Positions 28,837 through 38,090 are shown, numbered from the stretch's first letter. The stretch: 64,000 bases of DNA from Thermoplasmata archaeon (GCA_027315165.1 DAHUYN010000006.1:1-64000); one strand, 5' to 3'. Numbers and translations are program-made. The notes: generated by a model not told the origin, from the sequence alone.

Positions 28837-29360
28837 GGGATCGACCCTCCTGGTGTCTCCGGCCGGGGCGTCTCGGTCGCGCGCGTGGACCGGCGGGCCT
28901 CCATGCGCGCCTCGCCTTCCTGGAACCGACGGCGCTCGTCGTCGTTGGTGAGGTCGAGGGGGCGGACCGGCGTCGGTCGGCCATCGGGGCCGACGGCGAC
29001 CATCGTCACGTAGGCGCTTCCGACGCGCCGCGTCGGGCCGCCCGCGAGGTCCTCAGCGGTGACCTCGACGAGGATCTCCATCGAGGAGTGCCCGACGTAC
29101 GTGATGCGGCTGTCGAACGTCACCACCTGGCCAAGGCGGACCGGGGCCAAGAAGTCGACGCGGTCGAAGGAGGCGGTGACGCAGTTGAGCCCCGAGTGGC
29201 GCATCGCCGTGACGTAGGCGACGCGGTCGATCTCCGAGAGGATGACGCCGCCGAAGACGTTCCCCATGAAGTTCGCGTCGGTCGGGACCGTCAGCCGCAC
29301 GACGCTCGCGCGAGAGCTCGCGACGGTGCGCATCGTGCGACTGTTCACGGAGGGCCTCAC
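28833..29360 (-). CDS. Acyl-CoA thioesterase (hotdog fold)
   Basis: A hotdog-fold hydrolase of acyl-CoA thioesters in the YciA/BFIT subfamily. DANFMGNVFGGVILSEIDRVAYV holds the catalytic Asn/Asp region, and FDRVDFLAPVRLGQVVTF is the conserved central helix-strand. The 175-residue length gives a single hotdog domain plus a ~35-residue basic tail. A CTTTAGCC element at 29414-29421 may drive it. It is coupled to the MBF1-like gene by a 4-bp overlap. Substrate chain length cannot be read from sequence. Confidence 0.85.
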   Translation of the reverse strand: MRPSVNSRTMRTVASSRASVVRLTVPTDANFMGNVFGGVILSEIDRVAYVTAMRHSGLNCVTASFDRVDFLAPVRLGQVVTFDSRITYVGHSSMEILVEVTAEDLAGGPTRRVGSAYVTMVAVGPDGRPTPVRPLDLTNDDERRRFQEGEARMEARRSTRATETPRPETPGGSIP

Positions 29361-29413
29361 GATCCCGTACGGCCGGAGACCGGTCCGGGGAACGACCTCC
29401 TCACGGCCGCCGG

Positions 29414-29421
29414 GCTAAAGG
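29414..29421 (-). promoter_or_regulatory. TATA-like element of the thioesterase-MBF1 pair
   Basis: Minus-strand CTTTAGCC overlaps the stop codon of the upstream methyltransferase and lies about 57 nt before GTG 29360. Confidence 0.3.
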
Positions 29422-30020
29422 GGTTTCTGGAGCAGGCTCCGGCCCGGCCTCGTCGTCGCGACGGACACGAGACCGGCCCGCGCCCACCGTCGCTCGTCGT
29501 CGACCCCCCGCCCCCGCGGGACGCCGAAGAGAAGGTAGCCGCCCTTGCGGAGGACGCGCACCGTCTCGGCGACGACCGCCGGCACGAACGCGTCGTCGAC
29601 GCAGCAGAGGACCCCCACCGACAGGACGACGTCGAAGCTCTCGGAGCGGAACGGCAGGTCGGCGTTGTCGCCGCGCACCCGGTCGGCGACGAACGGCCGG
29701 CCGGCGAGTCGGGAGAGCCTCGCGCCGCTCCCCCACATCCCGACCTGCGGCTCGAGGAGGGTCCACGAGAGCGGGCGCACCCGATGGCGCCGCGCGAGGA
29801 GCGCCGCATCGTAGCCCGGTCCCGAGCCGAGGCTCACGAGGCGCGAGCCGGCCCCGAGTCGTCCGTCGAGCAGCTCGAGCAGCGAGCGGAGCCGAGAGCC
29901 TCGGTAGCGCGTCCCGAGGAGCCACGCCCATCGAACGCGGCCGGGCAGCGGGAGAGGCCATCGGACCGCTCGCGTCGGGGCTCCGCCGGCGGCCCCCGCG
30001 GGAGAGCGTCCCCCCGTCAT
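29415..30020 (-). CDS. Class I SAM-dependent methyltransferase
   Basis: A ~201-residue Rossmann-fold methyltransferase. LVSLGSGPGYDAALLAR is motif I, GDNADLPFRSESFDVVLSVGVL combines motifs II/III of the UbiE/Menaquinone-type group, and LRKGGYLLFGVPRG is the motif after the post-I strands. The N-terminus is Pro/Gly/Arg-rich. I chose the ATG at 30020; the longer ORF to 30089 runs towards the EF-1A promoter. The methyl acceptor is unknown. Confidence 0.75.
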   Translation of the reverse strand: MTGGRSPAGAAGGAPTRAVRWPLPLPGRVRWAWLLGTRYRGSRLRSLLELLDGRLGAGSRLVSLGSGPGYDAALLARRHRVRPLSWTLLEPQVGMWGSGARLSRLAGRPFVADRVRGDNADLPFRSESFDVVLSVGVLCCVDDAFVPAVVAETVRVLRKGGYLLFGVPRGRGVDDERRWARAGLVSVATTRPGRSLLQKPL

Positions 30021-30091
30021 CGACGCAGGCCCCGCCCTCGCACGACCGACGGGCCACCGCGACGCGTCATGGGGCTCTTGCCGCAACAACG

Positions 30092-30100
30092 CCTATATAG
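30092..30100 (+). promoter_or_regulatory. TATA box of the EF-1A operon
   Basis: CCTATATAG is the best TATA match in the window, centred about 38 nt before ATG 30134, in keeping with a strongly expressed translation gene. Confidence 0.65.
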
Positions 30101-30133
30101 GGGCACCTTTTGGGCGCGCCCGGAGCCCACCCA

Positions 30134-31414
30134 ATGGCACAGAAGCCCCACCTCAACATCGTCTTCATCGGACACGTTGACCATGGGAAGTCGACCACCG
30201 TCGGCCGACTCCTGCTCGACACCGGCTACATTCGCCAGGAGGAGATCGACAAGTACCGGGCCGAGGCCGAGTCGAAGGGGAAGGCGACCTTCGAGTTCGC
30301 CTGGGTCATGGACGACCTCAAGGAAGAGAGGGAGCGCGGTGTCACGATCGACATCGCCCACCGCCGCTTTGACACGCAGAAGTACTACTTCACCATCATC
30401 GACGCGCCCGGCCACCGTGACTTCGTCAAGAACATGATCACGGGGACGAGCCAGGCCGACGGCGCCGTGCTCGTCTGCTCGGCGGCGGAGGGGATCCAGG
30501 ACCAGACGCGGGAGCACGTCTACCTCTCGAAGACCCTCGGTGTGAGCCAGCTCATCTGCGCCATCAACAAGATGGACCGGCAGGAAGTCGCCTACAAGGA
30601 GTCGAAGTTCACCGAGATCAAGGACGAGTTGACCAAGCTCCTCAAGAGCGTCGGCTACAAGGTCGACACGCAGGTCGTCTTCGTCCCGATCTCCGCGTTC
30701 AAGGACGACAACATCAACAAGGCCTCTCCCAACATGCCCTGGTTCAAGGGCCCCACGCTCCTCCAGGCGCTCGACAACATGGTCGTGCCGTCGAAGCCGA
30801 CCGACAAGCCGCTTCGGCTGCCCGTCCAGGACGTCTACACGATCACGGGCATCGGAACCGTGCCGGTGGGCCGCGTCGAGACCGGGAAGCTCAAGGTCGG
30901 CGACAAGATCATCTTCATGCCCGGCGGCAAGACGGGCGAGGTGAAGTCGATCGAGATGCACCACGAGGCCGTCCAGGAGGCCCAGCCGGGTGACAACGTC
31001 GGCTTCAACGTCCGCGGGATCGACAAGAACGATATCCGCCGCGGAGAGGTCGCCGGACCCGCCTCGAACCCCCCGACCGTCGTCGAGAGCTTCACCGCGA
31101 AGATCCAGGTGCTGAACCACCCGTCGGTCATCACCGCGGGGTACACGCCCGTCTTCCACCTCCACACGGCGCAGGTCGCCTGCGAGTTCACCGAGCTGCA
31201 GAAGCGGCTCGACCCGCGCACCGGCCAGGTCGCGGAGGAGAACCCCCAGACGCTGAAGACCGGGGATGCGGCGATCGTCAAGATCACGCCGAAGCGGCCG
31301 CTCGTCATCGAGCGGTACAAAGACTTCCCCCAGCTCGGCCGCTTCGCGGTGCGCGACATGGGCCAGACGGTCGCGGCGGGCGTCGTCGACGACGTCAAGA
31401 AGAAGACCGACTGA
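30134..31414 (+). CDS. tuf: Translation elongation factor EF-1A (EF-Tu family)
   Basis: A GTPase delivering aminoacyl-tRNA to the ribosomal A site. G1 is GHVDHGKST (residue 13 on), G2 RGVTID, G3 DAPGHRD, G4 NKMD and G5 around [11 protein letters not shown]. The 426 residues include the domain II and III parts ([33 protein letters not shown]). The ATG at 30134 begins [14 protein letters not shown]; the ORF-track TTG start upstream adds nothing conserved. S10 follows 28 bp downstream, the classic archaeal EF-1A-S10 pair. Confidence 0.98.
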   Translation: MAQKPHLNIVFIGHVDHGKSTTVGRLLLDTGYIRQEEIDKYRAEAESKGKATFEFAWVMDDLKEERERGVTIDIAHRRFDTQKYYFTIIDAPGHRDFVKNMITGTSQADGAVLVCSAAEGIQDQTREHVYLSKTLGVSQLICAINKMDRQEVAYKESKFTEIKDELTKLLKSVGYKVDTQVVFVPISAFKDDNINKASPNMPWFKGPTLLQALDNMVVPSKPTDKPLRLPVQDVYTITGIGTVPVGRVETGKLKVGDKIIFMPGGKTGEVKSIEMHHEAVQEAQPGDNVGFNVRGIDKNDIRRGEVAGPASNPPTVVESFTAKIQVLNHPSVITAGYTPVFHLHTAQVACEFTELQKRLDPRTGQVAEENPQTLKTGDAAIVKITPKRPLVIERYKDFPQLGRFAVRDMGQTVAAGVVDDVKKKTD

Positions 31415-31442
31415 ACGGTCGGTACCTCGAGGGAGCTAGCCG

Positions 31443-31757
31443 ATGCCGCACCCACGCGCCCGCATCTCCCTCAGCGGGACCGACCCCAAGAAGGTCGACA
31501 CCGTCTGCCGCCAGATCCGGGACATCTCGCAGAGGACGGGCGTCGGCATCGCCGGTCCGATCCCCCTCCCGACCAAGCGGCTCAAGGTCCCCGTGCGCAA
31601 GGGCCCCGATGGCGGCGGGTCGAGCACGATCGACCACTGGGAGATGCGCATCCACAAGCGGCTCATCGACATCGATGCGGACGAGCGGGCCCTGCGCCAG
31701 GTGATGCGCATCCAGGTCCCGGACGGCGTCAACATCGAGATCGTCCTCAAGACCTGA
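31443..31757 (+). CDS. rpsJ: Ribosomal protein S10 (uS10)
   Basis: A 104-residue archaeal S10. [20 protein letters not shown] opens the fold and [20 protein letters not shown] is the ribosome-contacting loop; RIHKRLIDI and [13 protein letters not shown] close it. A GGGAG sequence precedes ATG 31443. Co-transcribed with EF-1A and followed 7 bp on by the archaetidylserine decarboxylase gene. Confidence 0.97.
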   Translation: MPHPRARISLSGTDPKKVDTVCRQIRDISQRTGVGIAGPIPLPTKRLKVPVRKGPDGGGSSTIDHWEMRIHKRLIDIDADERALRQVMRIQVPDGVNIEIVLKT

Positions 31758-31764
31758 CGGCGCC

Positions 31765-32397
31765 GTGTTCGCGCCCGGCTCGCGCGGGCTCCTCGGCGCC
31801 CTCCTCGGGGTCGTCGTGGTCGGGCTCGTCGCAACGACGTTCGCTCCTCCCGGTCCGTCGCAGTTCACCGCGCTCGCGACGACGATCCTTCTGACGGGGC
31901 TCGCGCTGTTCCTCGCGGCGTTCTTCCGGGACCCCGAGCGCGCGCCCGGGCCCGGGATCGTCTCGGCCGCCGACGGGCGGGTCACCGCGGTCGCGAAGGA
32001 CGGGGACCGCTGGCAGATCGTCGTCTTCATGAACGTCACGAACGTCCACGTCAACCGCTTCCCGATCGACGGGCGTGTCGAGGAGATCCAGGACGCAGGG
32101 AGCGGGTACAAGGCGGCGTTCCTCGCCGACGCGGCCCACAACGTGCGGCGGCACTACACGCTCGGGACGTCGGTGGGCCCCGTCGAGGTCGTCCAGCTCA
32201 CGGGCGTGGTGGCCCGGCGGATCGTCTCCTTCGTCGGCGTCGGGCACGCCGGTGCGAAAGGGGAGCGGCTCGGGATGATCGTCCTCGGCTCGCGCGTCGA
32301 CGTCTTCCTTCCCCGAGAGACGACGCACCCGACGGTGCACGTCGGGGACCGGGTGCGGGCCGGCGTCACCGAGATCGCGGCCGAGGGGCCCGCGTGA
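31765..32397 (+). CDS. asd: Archaetidylserine decarboxylase (Psd family)
   Basis: Decarboxylates archaetidylserine to archaetidylethanolamine at the membrane. The protein (210 aa) has two N-terminal hydrophobic stretches, then the Psd pattern FRDPERAPGPGIVSAADGRV, FMNVTNVHVNRFPIDG and the C-terminal LGS self-cleavage triplet (MIVLGSRVDVFLP), where the serine would become the pyruvoyl group. The short form is typical of archaea. GTG start; its stop overlaps the synthase start by 4 bp, and the two act in successive steps. Confidence 0.9.
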   Translation: MFAPGSRGLLGALLGVVVVGLVATTFAPPGPSQFTALATTILLTGLALFLAAFFRDPERAPGPGIVSAADGRVTAVAKDGDRWQIVVFMNVTNVHVNRFPIDGRVEEIQDAGSGYKAAFLADAAHNVRRHYTLGTSVGPVEVVQLTGVVARRIVSFVGVGHAGAKGERLGMIVLGSRVDVFLPRETTHPTVHVGDRVRAGVTEIAAEGPA

Positions 32398-33167
32398 CGC
32401 CCGGTCGTCGCTGGCCCGCGAACCTCGCCACGCTCGCCAACGGGCTCGTCGGGGTCGGCGCGATCCTCTACACGCTCGCGGGCAACAAGCCGTGGGCCGT
32501 GCTGCTCATCGTCTCCGGCGTCGCGTTCGACGGGCTCGACGGCCACCTCGCGCGTCGGAGCGGTCTCGGCCCGAGCCGGTTCGGCCGTGTCGCCGATTCG
32601 GTCTCCGACGCGATCACCTTCGGGCTCGCCCCCGCGGCGCTCCTCTGGGTGCACACCGACGACCCGCCGGCCTGGGCGCCGTACCTCCTCGAGGCGCACC
32701 TCGTGGCGCTCGCGGTGGCGGGGCTCGCCGTCGCGCGGCTCGTCTACTTCACGCTCCGCGGCTACCAGCGCTCGGACTTCGTCGGCGTCCCGACGCCGAC
32801 GAACGCGCTCGCGGTCTCGCTCGTCGTCCTCTTCCTCGATGCGCCGGCGTTCCTGGGGACGCGGCCCGAGCTCGCGCTCTCCCTCGACCTCCTGCTCGCG
32901 CTCACGATGGTCCTCCCGCTCCCGTTCCCGAAGATCCGTCGGGGGCACCCGCTGCGCGCGGCGATGGCGGCGACCTCGATCGCGCTCGTCGTCGCGGTCC
33001 TTCCCCTGCAGTTCCACCTGGCCCGCACGAGTCTCCCCGTGCTCGTCGGCGAGGCGGCGGCGGCCGTCGCGGCGATCGGGCTGGCAAGCTATTACCTCGT
33101 GGGACCGTTCACGGTGCCGAGGTCGGCGGCTCCGGCCGCCCCGAAGGACGATGCCCGCGAACGCTGA
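32394..33167 (+). CDS. CDP-archaeol serine transferase (archaetidylserine synthase)
   Basis: A CDP-alcohol phosphatidyltransferase that exchanges CMP for serine on CDP-archaeol. The signature DGLDGHLARRSGLGPSRFG-RVADSVSD has all the conserved Asp/Gly/Ala/Arg positions (residues 45-72). Six to eight hydrophobic helices span the 257 residues. It starts on a GTG overlapping the decarboxylase stop by 4 bp, so both polar-lipid steps are coupled. Serine specificity is inferred from the pair. Confidence 0.88.
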   Translation: MTPGRRWPANLATLANGLVGVGAILYTLAGNKPWAVLLIVSGVAFDGLDGHLARRSGLGPSRFGRVADSVSDAITFGLAPAALLWVHTDDPPAWAPYLLEAHLVALAVAGLAVARLVYFTLRGYQRSDFVGVPTPTNALAVSLVVLFLDAPAFLGTRPELALSLDLLLALTMVLPLPFPKIRRGHPLRAAMAATSIALVVAVLPLQFHLARTSLPVLVGEAAAAVAAIGLASYYLVGPFTVPRSAAPAAPKDDARER

Positions 33168-33582
33168 GGCCCCCGGGTTCCACCGTGCCGCCCTGACCGC
33201 GCGCGAGGCGCTCCTCTTCGAGGCCGGCGTCAAGCTCGGCGGCGTCTTCCACCAGTACCTCGGGATGCCCGTCTCGACGACGACCGCGCAGGGGCTCGCG
33301 AGGACGATCGAGAGCGCGGTGCGGCTGCAGCCGTTCGTCACCGACGTGCACGTCGCGATCGACCCGAGCCAGGGCGCCGAGGCCGGCACCGGCCGGTTCG
33401 CCTACCGCTACCTCTCGCCGGAGATGCTCGTCGTCGAGGTGACTCTCCAGGACGGTCCCACGACGGTCGTGGCGAGGCTCGAGCACCGCGCCGACCTCGC
33501 CTACCCGCTGATGTCGGTGCTCACCGTCGGCGCGGTCGACCCCGAGCGGGCCGGCGCGCCCCCCGCGCGTCCGCGAGACTAA
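33151..33582 (+). CDS. mptD: Dihydroneopterin aldolase, archaeal MptD type (DUF372)
   Basis: Cleaves dihydroneopterin to 6-hydroxymethyl-dihydropterin, a precursor of folate and methanopterin. LTAREALLFEAGVKLGGVFHQYLGMPVS follows the archaeal DUF372 pattern closely, and the acidic residue in LLFEAG is likely part of the active site. Length 143 residues including a Pro/Arg tail. ATG 33151 overlaps the preceding gene by 17 bp. The 3' end overlaps the convergent GtrA fusion gene by 4 bp. The gene suggests pterin synthesis, consistent with folD elsewhere in the window. Confidence 0.82.
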   Translation: MPANAEAPGFHRAALTAREALLFEAGVKLGGVFHQYLGMPVSTTTAQGLARTIESAVRLQPFVTDVHVAIDPSQGAEAGTGRFAYRYLSPEMLVVEVTLQDGPTTVVARLEHRADLAYPLMSVLTVGAVDPERAGAPPARPRD

Positions 33583-35102
33583 CGCGGCATCGGCTCGCGC
33601 TCGGGCGCCTCCGACGGCCAGGTCCGTGACGGCTCGGTCGCGACGGTCCTCGGCGGAGGGGTGCGGCCGAGCGACGCCGGCTCGGTGAAGTTCCAGCGGA
33701 AGTTCGCGTAAAAGCCGATGGCGCTCGCCGCCGCGACCCCGAGGAACTGTGCCAGGAGCGGCGCGGTGCCGCCCTCGAGCAGGCGCGCGAGCAGGACGAG
33801 GTTCGCGAGGAGGGCCAGGACCTGGAACACCGCGTAGAGCGTGAGGTGGACCGGGAGGGGGCGCCCCGTGCGGTCGGAGAAGGTCCAGCGGTAGTTCCAG
33901 GCGAAGTTCCAGAGCATCGCGACGACGAACGCCGCCCCCGAGGCGAGGAGCAGCTCGCGGGCGCCCGAGCCGAGACCCCTCGACACGACCGTGAAGACGA
34001 CGAGATTGACGACGATCCCCGAGGCTCCGACGAGCGCGTAGCGCACGAACCGCTCCGCGGTCCGTCCCAGCTTCGAGGCGCGCACCGGGGCCAGGAGGCG
34101 CCGACGGAGACGGTCCAACGTCGCCGCGACCGTGGCGGGGAACGCGGCGAGCGCCCAGAGGACGTAGAGCGAGTAGTTCCAGTTCCACCCGGTGGCGTCG
34201 TGGTTGCTGTAGGGCGCGCAGCCCGTCGGGACACTGTAGAGAAGGGCGTTGCAGACCGTCGCCACCGGGCTCCACAGGAGGAACGGGAGGAGGAAGGCGA
34301 CGGTCACGGCGGCCGCGAGGGCGGCGCGACGCAGGTCCTTCTCGAGGAGGTAGTAGCCGACGACGAGGACGTTCGCGAACTGCTTCACGCCGAGCGAGAG
34401 GTACTCCGCCCATCGCTGCCGACGGCCCCCGACGCCGACGAACGCGAGCGTGAGGAGGAGCACGACGAGGAGGTCGTTGTAGCCGCTCGCCGCGAGCAGG
34501 ACCACGTACGGCTGCGCGAGCCGCAGCCCGGCGCGCGGGTCCTGCGAGAAGAGCGAGAGGACGCCGAGCCACGCCGCGAGCGAGAGCCACCGGTAGTCGA
34601 GGCCCGGGACGTAGAGGAACTGCAGGAGCGGGAGGTAGACGTAGAACGAGCGGGAGGCGTAGAGGCTCCCGTACTGGGTGTAGTCGAAGACGAGCGGCGT
34701 CGCGTAGGGGTTGTGGCCGGCGAGGAGGAGGCCGAGGTAGCGGGGGGTCGTGTACGGCTCGTCGGTGAGACCGTTCTGAAAGCCGGTGAGGATCGAGACG
34801 ACCCCGAGCCCGAGGCTAAAGAGGGTGAGCCACGTGACCGTCCGCCTCGTCGTCGGCGCTCCGAGGGCGGCGACGAGCCTCGGGAAGGCGACGGCGAAGA
34901 CGAGGAGGCCCAAGCTCGCGGCCGTCTCGACGAGGCCCGAGAGGCCGACCAGCCAGGGGAGGGCGAGGAGCAGGATTGGCGCCCCCGTGCCGACCGCGAG
35001 CGCCGCGAGGAGGCCGAGCGTCGGGCGGTGCCGCTCCGCCAAGGTCCCGGGCCCCACCACGAGCGCTGCCCCGACCGCCCGCCGAGGGCGGCGACAGGGC
35101 AC
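33579..35102 (-). CDS. Polytopic membrane protein with C-terminal GtrA domain
   Basis: A 507-residue membrane protein. The N-terminal ~340 residues have about nine hydrophobic helices and conserved-looking loops (GHNPYATPLVFDYTQYGSLY, read in part, and LKQFANVLVVGYYLLEKD) reminiscent of GT-C glycosyltransferases. From FVRYALVGASGIVVNLVVF (about 358) a four-helix GtrA domain with WNFAWNYRWTFSDR and the echo FYANFRWNF follows. GtrA proteins help move lipid-linked sugars or regulate lipid-linked glycosylation. The fusion suggests transfer and flipping in one chain, possibly for N-glycan or S-layer sugars; the DPM-like gene at 41 kb would fit. The exact N-terminus is uncertain. Confidence 0.7.
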   Translation of the reverse strand: MPCRRPRRAVGAALVVGPGTLAERHRPTLGLLAALAVGTGAPILLLALPWLVGLSGLVETAASLGLLVFAVAFPRLVAALGAPTTRRTVTWLTLFSLGLGVVSILTGFQNGLTDEPYTTPRYLGLLLAGHNPYATPLVFDYTQYGSLYASRSFYVYLPLLQFLYVPGLDYRWLSLAAWLGVLSLFSQDPRAGLRLAQPYVVLLAASGYNDLLVVLLLTLAFVGVGGRRQRWAEYLSLGVKQFANVLVVGYYLLEKDLRRAALAAAVTVAFLLPFLLWSPVATVCNALLYSVPTGCAPYSNHDATGWNWNYSLYVLWALAAFPATVAATLDRLRRRLLAPVRASKLGRTAERFVRYALVGASGIVVNLVVFTVVSRGLGSGARELLLASGAAFVVAMLWNFAWNYRWTFSDRTGRPLPVHLTLYAVFQVLALLANLVLLARLLEGGTAPLLAQFLGVAAASAIGFYANFRWNFTEPASLGRTPPPRTVATEPSRTWPSEAPEREPMPR

Positions 35103-35150
35103 TGGCGCGACGGAAGATAATTCCCGTGACCCGCTCGCGCCCGAGCGCGC

Positions 35151-36278
35151 CTAGGCGCGCTCCGCGGGCTCCGTGTAGTGCAGGTCCGTCGGCCCGATGT
35201 AGTGCGCCATCGGACGGATCAGGCGGAGGTCCTGGTACTCCTCGAGGACGTGGGCCGTCCAGCCGACGACGCGGCTCACCGCGAAGGTCGGCGTGAACAG
35301 GTCCTCGGGGATCCCGATCAGCGTGTAGACCGACCCCGAGTAGAGGTCGACGTTGGGGTAGAGCCCCTTCTCGCGGTGCACGACCCCCTCGAGCGCGCGG
35401 AGCGTCTCGTAGTAGCGGAGGTCGTGGTGCGCCTCCCCGACCTGGCGCGACCACTCTCGGAGGATCGTCGCGCGCGGGTCCTCGACCTTGTAGACGCGGT
35501 GGCCGAAGCCCATGATCCGCTCGTGCTTGGCCAGGCGGTCCTTGACGACCTCCTCGGCGCGCTCCGGCGCGCGGATGTCGTCGAGCAGGTCCATCACGCG
35601 CGCGTTCGCGCCTCCGTGGAGCGGGCCCTTGAGCGTCCCGATCGCGCTCGTCACGGCCGAGTAGAGGTCGCTGAGCGTCGACGCCGTGACGCGGGCGGCG
35701 AACGTCGACGCGTTGAGCTCGTGGTCGGCGTGGAGGATGAGCGCGACGTCGAGCGCCTTGACGTCGAGCGGGCTCGGGGCGCGGTCGTCGAGCGCGGCGA
35801 GGAAGTAGGCCGCGTGCGAGAGGTCGGGCCGGCTCGGGAGCGGCGGGAGCCCCCGACGACGGCGGTGGTAGTAGCCGAGCACCGACGGAAGGATCGCCGT
35901 CAGACGGAGCGCGCCCCCGATCGAGCTCGCCCCGGGCTTGGTCTCCTCCGGCTCGAAGATCGCGAGCGCCGAGACCGCGGTCCGCAGGACGTCCATCGGC
36001 GAGCTGTCCTTCGGGATCCGGTCGAGGATCTCCCGGAGCCCCGGTGGGATCTCTCGGAGCGCCGCGAGGCGCTGCGTCAGCTGCTCGAGCTGGGCCGGCG
36101 TCGGGAGCCGGCCGTACCAGAGGAGGTAGGCGACCTCCTCGAACGTCGAGCGGGCCGCCAGCTCGCGGATGTCGTAGCCCTGGTAGAGGAGGCGCCCTCC
36201 CTTGCCGTCGATGAAGCAGATCCTCGATTCAAGCGCGACCACGTCCTCGAGACCGCGCTGAACATCCTCGCTCGCCAT
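35151..36278 (-). CDS. gltA: Citrate synthase
   Basis: Condenses acetyl-CoA with oxaloacetate, entering the TCA cycle. A 375-residue archaeal/Gram-positive-type enzyme. LILHADHELNASTFAAR and GPLHGGANARVM carry two catalytic histidines, and GFGHRVYKVEDPRA the third region with the Arg; the catalytic Asp lies beyond in VDLYSGSVY. I moved the start to ATG 36278, which has AGGAGG ten nt upstream and starts the conserved domain; the ORF-track extension to 36719 overlaps the MFS gene. A TTAACT element lies about 42 nt upstream. 2-Methylcitrate synthase is an alternative that cannot be excluded. Confidence 0.95.
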   Translation of the reverse strand: MASEDVQRGLEDVVALESRICFIDGKGGRLLYQGYDIRELAARSTFEEVAYLLWYGRLPTPAQLEQLTQRLAALREIPPGLREILDRIPKDSSPMDVLRTAVSALAIFEPEETKPGASSIGGALRLTAILPSVLGYYHRRRRGLPPLPSRPDLSHAAYFLAALDDRAPSPLDVKALDVALILHADHELNASTFAARVTASTLSDLYSAVTSAIGTLKGPLHGGANARVMDLLDDIRAPERAEEVVKDRLAKHERIMGFGHRVYKVEDPRATILREWSRQVGEAHHDLRYYETLRALEGVVHREKGLYPNVDLYSGSVYTLIGIPEDLFTPTFAVSRVVGWTAHVLEEYQDLRLIRPMAHYIGPTDLHYTEPAERA

Positions 36279-36318
36279 CGGAGTCCTCCTGAGAGCGCTC
36301 TCGCGAGCCGAAGGAGAG

Positions 36319-37713
36319 TTAATCCGTTTCGGCCCGAGGGCCCGTCGCGGCAGGGGGGGCATCGGGGGGGGCGCCGGCGGGGGGCCGGGCGTAGCGACGG
36401 CGCGCGTAGGCGACCTGGGCGGCGGTCCAGAGGGGGATCGAGACGAGGAGCGCGCCGGCGGAGACGAGGAAGACGAGCCGGTAGCTCCCGAGGAGCGAGA
36501 GGACGCCGCTGAGAACGGCCCCGCCGACCGCCGCCACGCCCCCGAGCGCGCTGTTGACCCCGAGGAGGCTCCCCGCGTCGCGCCCGCGCAGGGCCCGGAA
36601 CAGGATGATCGAGCTCCCCGTCGAGTAGAACGCGATCGCCCCGCCGAGGACCCCGAAGGCGAGCGCGTTCGCGCTGTAGCTCGCTCCCGTGGCCAACGGC
36701 ACGAACGTGAACCCGGCAACGGCGAGGTAGCCGAGCGACCGGATGTAGGTCGAGCGGTGGACCACGCGGTCCGCCCCGAGGCGGCTCGTGAGGTTGCCGC
36801 TCGAGGGGAACGAGGCGCTTTGCGCGAGGTTGTTGGCGAAGTTGACCAGGAAGATCGACGAGGCCGCGAGGCCGAGCGAGTAGAGGTAGGGCGTGTAGGA
36901 GATGTTGAACAGGTTCGAGGAGAGGTTGAACAGGAACCCCGCCGCGAAGATGAGCGGGATCTCGTGCCGCATCTCCTCGCGGACCCAGCGGCGGAACCGA
37001 GCGAGGGAGACTCGGGAGAGCTGCGGCCTCTTCGGGAAGAACGGGAAGGAGAACGGGGAGATCGAGGAGTGCCGGAGGCGGGAGGCCAGGCTCTCCGCGT
37101 GCCGGGCCACGCTCTCCGTCGTGAGGCGCCTCGGCGACTCCCGGATCCCGAACCAGACGGCCGTGACCGAGAGGAAGGCGAGCGCCGCGAGGACGAGGAG
37201 GAGCGGTTCGAGCGGTTTCCCTCCGAGGAGCCAGAAGTAGCCGACGAGCAGGCCTCCCATCGCCCCGAAGATGCTCATCTCCTGGAACGAGGCGAAGGCG
37301 TTCGGGCGCTCCTCCTCGTCGAACTGCTCGAGGATCAGGAGGTTCGACGCGCTCGCGCCGGCCGGTGCGACGAGCCCGACGACGACGTAGAGGAGATAGA
37401 CGAGCGGGAGGGTGGGTGAGAAGGCGATGATGACGTAGAGGACCGCGAAGGCGGCGTAGTTGAACAGGAGGAACTTGCGGCGGCTCGGGTAGCGGTCCGA
37501 GAGGTGGCCCCAGAGCATCGAGGCGAAGATGACCGCCCCGTTGAACAGCGACGCCGCGACGGCGACGTCGACCCACGCGCCGTGCAGGGTCGTCAGGATG
37601 AGGAGCGGGAACGCGACCCCGAACCCGGAGGTCGCGGCGTTGATCGGCACGAAGGCGAGGAGCCAGGGCCGGGCGAGGAGCCGGCTCGGCCACGTGCGCA
37701 CGGAGCGTTCCAT
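36319..37713 (-). CDS. Major facilitator superfamily transporter
   Basis: A ~464-residue protein with twelve predicted membrane helices. The MFS motif A is visible as MLWGHLSDRYPSRRKFLLF between helices 2 and 3, and the central loop (residues ~190-240) is long and basic. No substrate signature is evident; the general shape fits drug or small-solute exporters. I chose ATG 37713 because a CTTTAGCC element lies about 33 nt upstream of it and would be inside the longer ORF. The C-terminal ~25 residues are Pro/Ala-rich. Confidence 0.8.
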   Translation of the reverse strand: MERSVRTWPSRLLARPWLLAFVPINAATSGFGVAFPLLILTTLHGAWVDVAVAASLFNGAVIFASMLWGHLSDRYPSRRKFLLFNYAAFAVLYVIIAFSPTLPLVYLLYVVVGLVAPAGASASNLLILEQFDEEERPNAFASFQEMSIFGAMGGLLVGYFWLLGGKPLEPLLLVLAALAFLSVTAVWFGIRESPRRLTTESVARHAESLASRLRHSSISPFSFPFFPKRPQLSRVSLARFRRWVREEMRHEIPLIFAAGFLFNLSSNLFNISYTPYLYSLGLAASSIFLVNFANNLAQSASFPSSGNLTSRLGADRVVHRSTYIRSLGYLAVAGFTFVPLATGASYSANALAFGVLGGAIAFYSTGSSIILFRALRGRDAGSLLGVNSALGGVAAVGGAVLSGVLSLLGSYRLVFLVSAGALLVSIPLWTAAQVAYARRRYARPPAGAPPDAPPAATGPRAETD

Positions 37714-37790
37714 CGAGCTCTCGAGGCCGAGCGGCGGCTCGGCTAAAGGCGATTCTGCCCGACAGGAAGCGCCGCCGGTTTCGGACAACT

Positions 37791-37798
37791 CTTATTAA
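37791..37798 (+). promoter_or_regulatory. TATA-like element of the Lrp/RAM gene
   Basis: CTTATTAA is centred about 45 nt before GTG 37840. Confidence 0.4.
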
Positions 37799-37839
37799 GA
37801 GGGGCCTCTGTCGAGGGCTCGTTCGCGAGGCACACCCCC

Positions 37840-38073
37840 GTGGCGATTGGATTCGTACTCATCAGCACCGCCCCCGCCAAGGAGCACGAGGTCTACACCG
37901 AGCTGCTCCGCGTCAAGGGGATCGTCGAGCTCCACCCGCTCTTCGGCGAGTACGACCTCATCGCGAAGGTCGAGGCGGAGGACTTCAACGCGCTCGGCCA
38001 ACTCGTCGTCGACAAGATCCGCTCGGTCGCGGGCGTCATCGACACGAAGACCCTCACGGGCATCAAGTTCTGA
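37840..38073 (+). CDS. Stand-alone Lrp/AsnC ligand-binding (RAM) domain protein
   Basis: A 77-residue protein that is just the alpha/beta ligand-binding domain of Lrp/AsnC regulators, without a DNA-binding domain. GIVELHPLFGEYDLIAKVEAED and VAGVIDTKTLTGIKF are the typical beta-strand pair of the oligomerisation/effector site. Such stand-alone RAM proteins bind amino acids and may modulate full-length Lrp proteins by mixed oligomers. The start is a GTG. A three-helix membrane protein follows 17 bp downstream. Confidence 0.85.
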   Translation: MAIGFVLISTAPAKEHEVYTELLRVKGIVELHPLFGEYDLIAKVEAEDFNALGQLVVDKIRSVAGVIDTKTLTGIKF

Positions 38074-38090
38074 AGGAGTAGAGGAAACCG

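Noticed and set aside
34786-35154. Plus-strand ORF antisense to the GtrA fusion
   Set aside because: Arg/Ser/Pro-rich and lies within a membrane-protein gene with clear hydrophobic periodicity on the other strand.
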